This document shows positions 1 through 6,682 of a stretch of 9,254 nucleotides of DNA, piece by piece. The notes beneath the pieces are model-generated. The model had not been told where the DNA came from, ran no database searches, and was given only the letters and a program-made list of their open reading frames with translations. The stretch covers positions 1 to 9,254 of the forward strand of contig JAKUTA010000035.1 of the NCBI GenBank assembly GCA_022447885.1. Direction: 5' to 3'. Both the position numbers and the translations under genes were made by a program. This DNA is from Candidatus Poseidoniales archaeon. Lineage in GTDB: Archaea > Thermoplasmatota > Poseidoniia > Poseidoniales > Thalassarchaeaceae. Within the stretch, counting starts at the first letter, position 1. Every line of letters starts with the position of its first letter.

Positions 1-1140
1 CATCGGGCGGCCGTGAACGTGTGCATCCGAGACAACCTGGCGCGCGCTTGGAACATCGACCCGTCGGAACTGGTCGACCTGATGGGCTGGGCGATGGAGA
101 ATCCGACTGATGACTTCGTGGTCCTGGAGGCGGCAACGGCACCGGTGATGGAATGCTCTATGGATCCGGTCGACCTCACCCGCCTGCCGATACCATGGCA
201 CTACCCAGATGACCGCGGTCGCTACATGTCTGCGAGCATCGTCATCGCTGAGCATGCTGGTGTGCGAAACGTCTCCTACCACCGACAGTTCATCCGCGAC
301 ACCGACCACGTGGTCGCCCGCTTGGTGCCCCGGCACCTCACCGAGATGGTGGACCTCGCCAGGGCAGACGATGAGACCGTGAGCATCGGCGTGGTGAACG
401 GGGCAGACCCCACCGTCCTGCTGGCAGGGGCGATGTCGTTCCACGAACCGCTCGACGAGCTGACCGTCGCCAACAGCCTGCACAAGCGGGTCCACGGCCG
501 GCCGCTGGAACTGGTGTCACTGGAGAACGGCATCATGGTCCCCGCGGGGGCCGAATACGCGATGGCGGCGACGATCCTGCTCGAAGATGACGATGAGGGG
601 CCGTATGTTGACATCACGGGCACGGTCGATGATGTGCGCCAGCAACCTGTGTTCAGCATCGACACTCTGCACCATCGTGATGACCCGATATTCCATGCGA
701 TCGTCCCGGCGGCAGCCGAGCATCTGGCGCTGATGGGCTTGCCCCGTGCGCCGACGATCAAGGCGGCAGTGTCACAGGTGTGCGAATGCCATGACGTCGT
801 GCTCGGGGAAGGTGGATGCGGCTGGCTGTCGGCGGTGGTATCGATCACCCCCAGAACAGAGGATGATCCGCGGGCTGCGATAATGGCGGCATTCGGCGGA
901 CACCGCTCGATGAAATCGGTGACCATCGTCGACTCGGACATCGACATCTCCGACCCCCAGAGAGTGGAATGGGCGTTGATGACGAGGTGGCAACCGGATC
1001 GGGACACGGTGATCCTGTCGGACCAGCGAGGCAGCAGTCTCGATCCGACCCGTTCCAAGGACGGACTGACCTCGAAGATCGGATATGACGCCACAATCCC
1101 ACTCGGAGCCGACCGCCGACCATTCACATCGGTCCTGTGA
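1..1140 (+). CDS. ubiD: UbiD-family decarboxylase, archaeal type (5'-truncated)
   Basis: The frame is open from base 1, so the N-terminus lies outside the window; about 379 residues are visible, and some 50 are probably missing compared with the usual 420-500. Numbering from the GTG at 13, the UbiD signatures are a conserved NVSYHRQ segment with Arg91, the AGAMSFHEPLDEL region (139-150), and EGPYVD (195-200). In UbiD enzymes Arg, Glu and Asp/Glu form the catalytic triad around prenylated FMN; here Arg91, Glu195 and Asp200 fit, with the 5-residue Glu-to-acid spacing of the family. The Asp variant followed by ITGT, and the motif HRDDPIFHAI near 221-230, look like archaeal UbiD proteins, of which one group is the anhydromevalonate phosphate decarboxylase of the archaeal mevalonate pathway. 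That substrate is an inference; the family is secure. It would need prenyl-FMN from a UbiX partner not seen here. The GTG at 13 is unlikely to be the true start. Confidence 0.88.
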   Translation, partial: HRAAVNVCIRDNLARAWNIDPSELVDLMGWAMENPTDDFVVLEAATAPVMECSMDPVDLTRLPIPWHYPDDRGRYMSASIVIAEHAGVRNVSYHRQFIRDTDHVVARLVPRHLTEMVDLARADDETVSIGVVNGADPTVLLAGAMSFHEPLDELTVANSLHKRVHGRPLELVSLENGIMVPAGAEYAMAATILLEDDDEGPYVDITGTVDDVRQQPVFSIDTLHHRDDPIFHAIVPAAAEHLALMGLPRAPTIKAAVSQVCECHDVVLGEGGCGWLSAVVSITPRTEDDPRAAIMAAFGGHRSMKSVTIVDSDIDISDPQRVEWALMTRWQPDRDTVILSDQRGSSLDPTRSKDGLTSKIGYDATIPLGADRRPFTSVL

Positions 1141-1190
1141 ACGCACTCGACGGCGAAGGGGAGAAAGGGCGGCACGCCCCCAACCGCGTT

Positions 1191-1196
1191 GAGGTG
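1191..1196 (+). promoter_or_regulatory. Shine-Dalgarno site of the TPR-like gene
   Basis: GAGGTG lies five bases before the ATG at 1202 and matches the anti-SD end of 16S rRNA. It supports that ATG as the start. The 61-base gap before it has no clear TATA-like island, so this gene may be read from upstream. Confidence 0.5.
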
Positions 1197-1201
1197 GGCG
1201 T

Positions 1202-2203
1202 ATGGAGAGTAGTTCGGCAGACCTGTTCCATCCCAGACGGAGCCTCGGTAATCGGCATCGGACACAGGCGATCAAATTCCTGGAACTTGCCGACGCCGAC
1301 CCTGAACGCCGTGACCAGAATCTCAGGTGGGCGGAGCAGAACGCACGTCAAGCCGTGCTGCACGATTTCACCAACGAGTTGAACTGGACCGTGCTCGCGG
1401 ATGTGAAGCGCAAGGGGGGAGATGCCGGTGGCCTCCGTGCAGTGCTGGAAGACCTGTTCTGCGTACTCGGAAGGGATCCCGAACTGCTCTCGCAACTCGA
1501 TGAGATCGACATGCTCGATGCCGGCTGTGAACTGCTCAATGGAGCGCTCGACGCCGACCCGCTGGACGCGGACGCGTGGTGGGAGGGCAACGGCGCGGAC
1601 GACGAACTCGATCTATTCGAGCAGCGGATGTTCAAACTCGACCTGTCGGACCCACGTGCGAACGTGATCTTCGGGAGGAGGTTGGAACGTGTTCGCGCCG
1701 GAGGTGATGAAGAGCGGTTCATCAGGCTGGTCCGTCGGTTGCTGGCCCACAGGCCGGTGAACCATGAGGCATGGGGAGAACTCGGCAGACTGCACGAGCG
1801 GCGCGATGAGTACGATGACGCGTGGTTCTGCTACGACCAGGCACAGACCCACTTCCCCCAGATTCCATTGCGCGACCGGTTCCGTGAACGCATGACACAG
1901 GCGATGGACCGGGCGGGGCGGAAGTGGAGCGCGCCCGACCAGGATGCACGTGAACAATTCCTCACCAAGATGCAATCCCTGGCCCTCAAGGTGAGCCCTC
2001 CCCCGATTCAGGCCGCAACAGGGGATGACGAGGAGGAGGTGGAGGAGGTCAGGGAGGACGAACAGGAATTGGCGCGTCTGATCGATGCAGGGGAAACGGC
2101 TGCTGCATTCTTCCTCGCCCGCAGGCTCGTGACCAGAGGTGAATCCTGGGCAGGTGAATGGCTTGAGCGCGCCAGCGCCAAACTTCAGGATGAGCCCGGT
2201 TGA
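1202..2203 (+). CDS. TPR-like protein of unknown function
   Basis: I do not recognise this 333-residue protein as a named family. It is predicted to be soluble: no signal peptide or membrane segment is visible. Most of it reads as amphipathic helices. Residues about 187-220 look like a tetratricopeptide unit (NHEAWGELGRLHERRDEYDDAWFCYDQA), and weaker helical pairs may lie at 24-60 and 75-120. A proline-rich linker near 266-270 leads to a very acidic run (274-287, mostly Glu/Asp), followed by a final helical pair (288-325). The start chosen is the ATG at 1202, preceded five bases away by GAGGTG (1191-1196). It lies 61 nt after the ubiD stop on the same strand, so the two could share a transcript. 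It ends 19 bp inside the convergent gene at 2185-3165. TPR repeats normally mediate protein-protein contacts; partner and process are unknown. Confidence 0.8.
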   Translation: MESSSADLFHPRRSLGNRHRTQAIKFLELADADPERRDQNLRWAEQNARQAVLHDFTNELNWTVLADVKRKGGDAGGLRAVLEDLFCVLGRDPELLSQLDEIDMLDAGCELLNGALDADPLDADAWWEGNGADDELDLFEQRMFKLDLSDPRANVIFGRRLERVRAGGDEERFIRLVRRLLAHRPVNHEAWGELGRLHERRDEYDDAWFCYDQAQTHFPQIPLRDRFRERMTQAMDRAGRKWSAPDQDAREQFLTKMQSLALKVSPPPIQAATGDDEEEVEEVREDEQELARLIDAGETAAAFFLARRLVTRGESWAGEWLERASAKLQDEPG

Positions 2204-3165
2204 TCTGCTGAAGTTTCGAGCATCTGCAGCAGTTCTTCATCGGTGATGTCCACGGCCAGTTTCAGTCGTTCCTCAAAATCCACCATCCCCAGCACCCGGG
2301 AGGCCTGCAACATCAGCTTGAGGTCCACACGGTCTGTACCCGCCCCAGCTCCGTCCCATGAATCCAGCACCACATCGTAAGCGAATGCAACATCTTCCGG
2401 ATGGCTGTTGAGCACGAACTGCTGTCCCACCCTCCGTGGGGATGACTCCTCGACCCGTTTCTGCATCCTGGGTGCATCCCCATCCACGTCGGTCAAGGCG
2501 AGATTCAACCAGATGAGTGCCGCCTCGACCGCAAGGCCGGACAGCCCGGCATCCGACAGACCGTGCACGGCCACCCATGAGTGGCGCAGGGCCGATTCAT
2601 GGTCCTGCAGGTGCATCTGGAGCCGAGAGGCCGCCAGACGGCTCAGCGCGACGGTCTCGTCCAGATGCGGGCCATGTCTGCTGATCTCGCTGTGCATGGC
2701 AAGCCCCATCATCCACTCTGCGCGGGTTTCGTGCCACGCGGCCATGTTCAGCAGTGCGACGCCGTGCGCAGCGCTGCCCTCGTCCAAGACCTTCAGCCGC
2801 TCCATGGCCCACCTGAGGTCGACACCAGATTCCTCCTCCTCTCCCTGCGAGAAACGGATGAGACCCCGTTCCATGCGTGCCCTGGCCTCCAGCCGATGGT
2901 CCCGCTTCCCGCCCCTGCGGCAATCAGCGACGCAGGAACGAATCGCTTCTGTGGCGGCGGTGGCATCGTTGGTGCCCTGTGCGCGACGGAAGTTCACGAA
3001 TTGCAATTCTGCCTCGCTGAGAACGGGAGACAGTGCGGAAACCAGTGCCTCCTCCTGTTCTGCTGCAGCATGTTCTGCGACTGGAAATCGTTCATCCGCG
3101 TCTAACTCAGAGATGTCGAGCGAATTAGCACGCCATTGCTCCACTCGTTCCAATGGGGTTGCCAT
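2185..3165 (-). CDS. Helical-repeat (TPR-like) protein of unknown function, end of the exosome cluster
   Basis: I do not recognise a named family for this 326-residue protein. It has no signal peptide or transmembrane segment. From about residue 36 onward it is almost continuous helix with TPR-like spacing. The stretch 94-225 (RARMERGLIRFSQG, ALLNMAAWHETRAEW, ALSRLAASRLQMHLQDHESALRH, AALIWLNLAL) resembles consecutive repeats of about 35-40 residues, although the consensus Gly/Ala/Pro positions are only partly kept. A run of Glu (109-112) and a Gly/Ala-rich turn near the C-terminal third break the pattern. The ATG at 3163-3165 starts 7 nt after the stop of the DHH phosphoesterase gene, so it is probably the last cistron of that operon. 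Its 3' end overlaps the convergent TPR-like gene by 19 bp. Membership of an operon with exosome and chaperone genes suggests, but does not prove, a scaffold or adaptor role. Confidence 0.78.
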   Translation of the reverse strand: MATPLERVEQWRANSLDISELDADERFPVAEHAAAEQEEALVSALSPVLSEAELQFVNFRRAQGTNDATAATEAIRSCVADCRRGGKRDHRLEARARMERGLIRFSQGEEEESGVDLRWAMERLKVLDEGSAAHGVALLNMAAWHETRAEWMMGLAMHSEISRHGPHLDETVALSRLAASRLQMHLQDHESALRHSWVAVHGLSDAGLSGLAVEAALIWLNLALTDVDGDAPRMQKRVEESSPRRVGQQFVLNSHPEDVAFAYDVVLDSWDGAGAGTDRVDLKLMLQASRVLGMVDFEERLKLAVDITDEELLQMLETSADQPGSS

Positions 3166-3172
3166 ATTCCCA

Positions 3173-4165
3173 CTAGCCTACCCGAGGGGTAGCCGACAGG
3201 TCTGCGATGAATCCAGATAGAGCGGTGACATCGGGCACATCTCCGGACCACCCCGCGGCCCCGGGATGACCACCACCATCGCCTCCGATCCTCGAGGACA
3301 GCCCAGCCATCAAGCCGCCTAGGTCGACTCCCTCGCGTACAGCACGACGGCCTGCGCGCGACACGAGCCGCACCTCGTCCTTCGCCTTACGCACAACCAA
3401 CGCCACGTCGGCTCCCGCCGCCAGCAGCGCTCTTGCGACCACCCCTTCGTGAGTCGATGCAGAGGTGTGCAACAGGAACCAGTCACCGGCCTGTTCGACC
3501 TGGACTCGATTCAGGGCGCGTGATACGGCCACCTTCTGGGAATAGTCGAGATCGACCTGTTCGAGCTCTTCGATGAACCCGGAGAAGTCGACTCCACCTC
3601 CTTCGACCAGCCGTGCGGCAGCAGCCAGGGAGGCGGCGTTGGCATGTCGGAAACGACCGGTGTCGGACACGATGCCAGCGAGCAGGAGGCGACGTGTTGG
3701 GTCATCGAGCGTATCGGGACGGTGTCTCTCAAGGTATGCGAGCACGATCTCGGCGGCGGAGGAGGTGGGCCAGTTGAGATGCAACTCAGCAATCCCCCAA
3801 TCAGAACCCCCGCTGTGGTGGTCGAGGACGCACACAGGTATGCCCGGTGGGAGATCCAGCCCGAGTTGACTCGGTGAGGCTGCGTCGACGACGAGCACGC
3901 CCCCCAACCGACGCGGCCATAGAGGGCGGGAGCCGTCCATACAGGTGAAGTCCGCTCGGGAGCGGTTGGTCACAGCGCGGGCGAGCGCAGACAGATGAAC
4001 TCCACAGGCGCGGACCTGTGGACCCAGTGCGCCAGCGAGAGCGCATGCTGAGCCGACAGTGTCCATGTCACCATTGCGATGGGTGACGACTGCCAGCGCG
4101 CCGACAACGCACGACCGCTCTATCCAGTCGTGCAGTCGGTCGAGTTCTGCGGCATCCTCTGTCAC
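3173..4165 (-). CDS. DHH-DHHA1 family phosphoesterase (NrnA-like)
   Basis: This 330-residue cytosolic protein has the complete motif set of the DHH superfamily, which uses two metal ions (typically manganese) to cut phosphodiester bonds. Motif I is THRNGDMD (His29, Asp33, Asp35). The next acidic ligand is Asp94 in VVDAASPSQLG. The name-giving DHH is at 115-117, and a further Asp is at 168 in GIVSDTGRF. The DHHA1 substrate-binding domain ends in GGGHPGAAG (298-306 region). The length fits stand-alone NrnA/pAp-phosphatase-type proteins and is too short for RecJ or GAN exonucleases. It starts with GTG at 4163-4165, overlapping the pfdB stop in a GTGA arrangement that implies coupled translation. 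Its place behind the exosome and prefoldin genes suggests a role in removing 2-5 nt RNA fragments. Other substrates (pAp, cyclic dinucleotides, DNA ends) are equally possible from sequence alone. Confidence 0.9.
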   Translation of the reverse strand: MTEDAAELDRLHDWIERSCVVGALAVVTHRNGDMDTVGSACALAGALGPQVRACGVHLSALARAVTNRSRADFTCMDGSRPLWPRRLGGVLVVDAASPSQLGLDLPPGIPVCVLDHHSGGSDWGIAELHLNWPTSSAAEIVLAYLERHRPDTLDDPTRRLLLAGIVSDTGRFRHANAASLAAAARLVEGGGVDFSGFIEELEQVDLDYSQKVAVSRALNRVQVEQAGDWFLLHTSASTHEGVVARALLAAGADVALVVRKAKDEVRLVSRAGRRAVREGVDLGGLMAGLSSRIGGDGGGHPGAAGWSGDVPDVTALSGFIADLSATPRVG

Positions 4166-4488
4166 GCCGATCCCTCGAACTGCTCGACCACCTGTTCATA
4201 GCGTTCTCTCAGTTGTTGTTCACCCTCTTCGAGCCGTCGCTGGTGCTGCTGCAGTTTCTCGATGCTGCTGCGCAGTTCGCTGATCAATTCGTCGCGGTCC
4301 TCGACCTCGAGCAGGAGCGGCCCCACCTGTCTGTAGACGGGGCGCTCTTTGGGTTGCTTCTGCAGCGCCTCCAGGCTGCCCTCCAGTTCGCGCACCTGTG
4401 CGTTCACGGTCACCACCTGCTGCGCCGCCACCTGCAGTTCCTGCGCCAACGTCTGGAGTTCGGTCCTCAGGTCTGCGGGTTCGGTCAT
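4162..4488 (-). CDS. pfdB: Prefoldin beta subunit
   Basis: The 108-residue product is a small all-helical coiled-coil protein with the beta-class prefoldin layout. A first helix (about 5-40, rich in Leu, Gln and Glu) leads into a short hairpin region containing the family-typical PVYRQVGPLLLEVEDRDEL (about 50-68), and a second long helix (69-105) follows. Four beta and two alpha subunits form the jellyfish-shaped hexamer that captures unfolded proteins and passes them to the thermosome. The length matches archaeal PfdB (about 110-125 residues). The ATG at 4486-4488 is preceded by a strong SD located at the end of pcc1. The stop overlaps the GTG start of the DHH gene. A prefoldin gene at this position is usual in archaeal exosome clusters. 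Confidence 0.95.
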   Translation of the reverse strand: MTEPADLRTELQTLAQELQVAAQQVVTVNAQVRELEGSLEALQKQPKERPVYRQVGPLLLEVEDRDELISELRSSIEKLQQHQRRLEEGEQQLRERYEQVVEQFEGSA

Positions 4489-4492
4489 GGGC

Positions 4493-4759
4493 TCACTCCT
4501 CCTTGGTGGATGTTCCTTGGGAGGCGTCCACAGAAATCAGCGCTTCGGAAGCGGCCTGCAGGGAGCGCAGCGTGGAATTCAAGCGGGCACGCAGGTCGGA
4601 GAGGCTCTCTCCACGCACGGTCACCGTGAGTGAATCACCCACGATGGAGGTATCAGCATCCTCGGACTGCATGCAGGCTGACAACCCCTGTATCTGGTCG
4701 GCATCAGCGAGTCGAAGCGTGGCGGTGCACGATTCACTCTTCTTCGCTGGTGGCGTCAT
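4493..4759 (-). CDS. pcc1: KEOPS complex subunit Pcc1
   Basis: This 88-residue protein fits the Pcc1 family, a small alpha/beta protein that dimerises and anchors Kae1 in the KEOPS complex. KEOPS makes the N6-threonylcarbamoyladenosine (t6A) of ANN-decoding tRNAs. The strand-rich first half (CTATLRL near 11-17, then DTSIVGDSLTVTVRGE at 36-51) is followed by the characteristic helix SLSDLRARLNSTLRSLQAA (52-70), rich in Leu and Arg. The length matches archaeal Pcc1 (about 75-90 residues). The ATG at 4757-4759 is the only reasonable start in frame and is preceded by GAGGGAG. As a result the gene overlaps the 3' end of rpl37ae by 26 bp in another frame. Its stop is 4 nt before pfdB. The rest of KEOPS (Kae1, Bud32, Cgi121) is not in the window. 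Confidence 0.85.
   Translation of the reverse strand: MTPPAKKSESCTATLRLADADQIQGLSACMQSEDADTSIVGDSLTVTVRGESLSDLRARLNSTLRSLQAASEALISVDASQGTSTKEE
4498..4503 (-). promoter_or_regulatory. Strong Shine-Dalgarno site of pfdB
   Basis: On the minus strand AAGGAGGAG precedes the pfdB ATG, with the AGGAGG core eight bases upstream. It lies within the last codons of pcc1, so pfdB can recruit its own ribosomes although only 4 nt separate the two genes. Confidence 0.7.
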
Positions 4760-5147
4760 CGTCTCCCTCGGTGGCGACTTCCACCAGCGGCGATTCGGAA
4801 TCCTTGGCGGACTCGGCCCGCTGGCGCTCGAATTCGACGGCCGCCTGCTGAGCGATTACCGCCATGTCGGTGGCAGTGGCACCCTCGATGGAACGACGGA
4901 CGATCCTTTGGTTGGCAACGGTGGCACGCGTGAACGGCTCCCAGACCCCGCCTGCGAAGGTGTGGTCGCACTTCTTGCAGTTCCAGACGCCGGCGGCCAC
5001 CCGTTTGACCTTCTGGTACTGGCAGGCCGGGCAGGTGTACGACTGCTTGAGGCGCTTGATCACGGCGGTGGCGCGGCGGCGTACGCTCACGCCGTATCGC
5101 GGCCCGAAGCGGGCACCGAGACCGACCTTCTGCGTTCTGCGTGACAT
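4734..5147 (-). CDS. rpl37ae: Ribosomal protein L37Ae (eL43) with an acidic C-terminal extension
   Basis: The first 70 residues are a clear eL43/L37Ae, a zinc-ribbon protein of the large ribosomal subunit. It opens with basic SRRTQKVGLGARFGPRYG and has the two zinc pairs CPAC (39-42) and CKKC (57-60). The family's ending TFAGGVWEP (63-71) corresponds to the usual end with AGG. Most L37Ae proteins stop at about 70-95 residues; this one runs to 137. The extra part has a mixed segment (72-92), a predicted helix with AVIAQQAAVEFERQRAES (96-113), and a highly acidic tail (127-137, mostly Asp/Glu). The gene follows rrp42 with a single base between stop and ATG. It overlaps pcc1 by 26 bp. The RpoP (RPC10) zinc-ribbon gene, often found directly downstream, is absent here. 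The family call is secure; the tail has no known role. Confidence 0.95.
   Translation of the reverse strand: MSRRTQKVGLGARFGPRYGVSVRRRATAVIKRLKQSYTCPACQYQKVKRVAAGVWNCKKCDHTFAGGVWEPFTRATVANQRIVRRSIEGATATDMAVIAQQAAVEFERQRAESAKDSESPLVEVATEGDDDATSEEE
4763..4769 (-). promoter_or_regulatory. Shine-Dalgarno site of pcc1
   Basis: GAGGGAG on the minus strand ends three bases before the pcc1 ATG and lies inside the acidic tail of rpl37ae. It supports the overlapping ATG as the true start. Confidence 0.5.
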
Positions 5148-5148
5148 C

Positions 5149-5937
5149 TCAATCCTGCTCCAGGCTCTCCACCAGTTGCATCAGTTCTTCACGACGGGCG
5201 CGCGCGGCTCCCATGATGTCGTTGAACTCCTCGGATGTGAACGCTCCCCTCAGACCCTTCTGGAGGGAGTGGACGTGTCCATCGTCGCCTAACGTGATGT
5301 GGATGCGCTCGTCACCCCCGAGTTCCTCCTCGCCATTGGCGTCGTAGACGAAGCGGCCCCCGACCTTGTGATACGAGCACATGATCGGAGTACAGGAGAG
5401 TTCGAGCCGCTCATCCTCACCGACGTCGAAGCGCTCCGCCGGCAGGGTCGCGTTGCGCAGGGCCACGATCGCTGCGAGCGCGAAGGCGTCGAACAGGTTG
5501 CCGTCATCGGAGATGGCGTGCAGGTCGATGATCACCTGCCATGCCTTCTCTCCCGGAAGGATGCACAGTTTGTTGACGTCGATGCAGCCCGATTCGCGGA
5601 TGCCGCGGTCGACGACGCGACCGAGTTCGATCGACTCCTCGCTCGGGGGCCCAGGCTCCCAGTTGCGTCCGGCGATCGGGCGGATCTCGGCGCTGGTCAT
5701 CAGGCCTCCCTGATCTGGGCGATCGGAATAGGGTGTCATGATCTGGAACTTGACGCCGGCGTAGACGATGGTGTCTCCCATGCGCACGCGGGCCGAACCC
5801 TCGGCTCGCTCGATCGGGTTGACCTCAACCTCTAGCGGGCGGCCCTCCAGACGGCCGCGCCCATCGACCCGTTCATCACGCTCGGACAACTCTCTGAGGT
5901 GGTCGCGCAGCAGCCCCGGAACCAATGGAATGCTCAT
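5149..5937 (-). CDS. rrp42: Exosome complex subunit Rrp42
   Basis: This 262-residue RNase PH-fold protein is the non-catalytic partner of Rrp41 in the hexameric ring of the archaeal exosome. It needs Rrp41 to form the composite RNA-binding and phosphorolytic site. The N-terminal helix (1-20) leads to RVDGRGRLEGRP (23-34), the common start of Rrp42/Rrp45 proteins. Later markers are SARVRMGDT (48-55), ELGRVVDRGIRESGCIDVNKLCI (104-126) and DLHAISDDGNLFDAFALAA (138-156). The second half has no counterpart of the catalytic Asp pair of Rrp41, as expected. The length matches the family (about 255-275). The ATG overlaps the rrp41 stop by one base (TGATG), and a perfect eight-base SD lies six bases upstream, so coupled and independent initiation are both possible. 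Confidence 0.97.
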   Translation of the reverse strand: MSIPLVPGLLRDHLRELSERDERVDGRGRLEGRPLEVEVNPIERAEGSARVRMGDTIVYAGVKFQIMTPYSDRPDQGGLMTSAEIRPIAGRNWEPGPPSEESIELGRVVDRGIRESGCIDVNKLCILPGEKAWQVIIDLHAISDDGNLFDAFALAAIVALRNATLPAERFDVGEDERLELSCTPIMCSYHKVGGRFVYDANGEEELGGDERIHITLGDDGHVHSLQKGLRGAFTSEEFNDIMGAARARREELMQLVESLEQD

Positions 5938-6662
5938 CAGTCATCACCTCCGTAACGGGCTGCGAGTGCAGCCACCATGATCTCGTGAATCTCCTTGGCG
6001 GCTCCCATGTTGTAGTCCCACGCCTCTTGAAAATCCTCGGGAGAGAGGTCACCGTCCATCTGCAGGAAGACAAGTTCACCGCTGTTGGGCAGGATGCCCA
6101 TCGGCAGGTCCGCATCTCCATAGTTGTCCTCCTCCTTGTTGAGGTCGAGGATGACCACGCCGTTCACCTTCCCGCTGGCCACGCTGACGACCATGTCGGT
6201 CATCGGGATGCCGGCATCAGCGAGGGCCACCGAGGCTGCTGTCAGGCCGACGCAACGCGTTCCTGCTTCTGCGCACATTATCTCGATCTCGACGCGAATC
6301 TTGGAACGCGGGTATAGTTCGAGCTGCACGACGCTCTCGAGGGCATTGGCAGTGACCTTGCCGATCTCGCGACTACGTCGGTTGAATCCGGGGCGGATGC
6401 GATCTGTGACACTGAACGGCGCCATGTTGTAGCGCACGTCGAGCACGCAGCGGTCCTGTCGCGATATCTTGCGCGGATGGGCTTCCATCGGCCCGTACAC
6501 CGCAGCGATGGCCAAGTTCGTCCCCCACTGGACTCTTGCAGAGCCGTCGGCGACAGGAACGACCCCCACCTCGATCTCGATCTTCCGGAGTTCATCCGGG
6601 CGGCGCCCATCCATCCGGGTACCGTCTTCATTCAACATCTGGACATCTCCGTATCCACCCAT
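5937..6662 (-). CDS. rrp41: Exosome complex catalytic subunit Rrp41
   Basis: This 241-residue RNase PH-type protein is the phosphorolytic subunit of the archaeal exosome; it degrades RNA 3' to 5' with phosphate, and can run in reverse to add A-rich tails. The key residues are present: RMDGRRPDELR (16-26), the RNA-binding Arg pair RR at 95-96 (FNRRSREI), the phosphate-binding loop GTR at 134-136, and the acidic pair Asp179/Asp185 in EEDNYGDAD. The six-residue spacing of that pair is the same as in known Rrp41 and PNPase active sites, so the enzyme should be active. The length is normal (about 240-250). The ATG at 6660-6662 has GGAGG 13 bases upstream, rather distant. An alternative start is Met9, which has GGAG close before it. 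The stop overlaps rrp42 by one base. Confidence 0.97.
   Translation of the reverse strand: MGGYGDVQMLNEDGTRMDGRRPDELRKIEIEVGVVPVADGSARVQWGTNLAIAAVYGPMEAHPRKISRQDRCVLDVRYNMAPFSVTDRIRPGFNRRSREIGKVTANALESVVQLELYPRSKIRVEIEIMCAEAGTRCVGLTAASVALADAGIPMTDMVVSVASGKVNGVVILDLNKEEDNYGDADLPMGILPNSGELVFLQMDGDLSPEDFQEAWDYNMGAAKEIHEIMVAALAARYGGDD
5944..5951 (-). promoter_or_regulatory. Perfect Shine-Dalgarno site of rrp42
   Basis: GGAGGTGA on the minus strand is a full match to the anti-SD of 16S rRNA and ends six bases before the rrp42 ATG. It lies in the last codons of rrp41 and fixes the rrp42 start. Confidence 0.75.
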
Positions 6663-6682
6663 TTCTGTTCACTCTCCTCCAT

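Noticed and set aside
1167..1179. Short inverted repeat GGGCG-GCA-CGCCC between ubiD and the TPR-like gene, as a terminator
   Set aside because: The stem is only five base pairs with no T-run after it; such repeats arise by chance in GC-rich DNA.
276..1265. Long open frame on the minus strand across the ubiD gene
   Set aside because: It is the antisense shadow of a clear UbiD gene; its translation is rich in Ser, Arg and Pro, without domain signatures, as GC-rich shadows usually are.
2029..2060. Purine-rich GAGGAGG repeats within the TPR-like gene
   Set aside because: They simply encode the Glu/Asp-rich run of the protein; no independent repeat unit or site is supported.
2408..3220. Plus-strand open frame of 270 codons opposite the helical-repeat gene
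   Set aside because: The Ser/Cys/Arg-rich translation has no motif, and the minus-strand frame has operon context and helical periodicity.
4398..5144. Plus-strand open frame of 248 codons opposite pcc1 and rpl37ae
   Set aside because: It spans two recognised genes on the other strand and has no family features.
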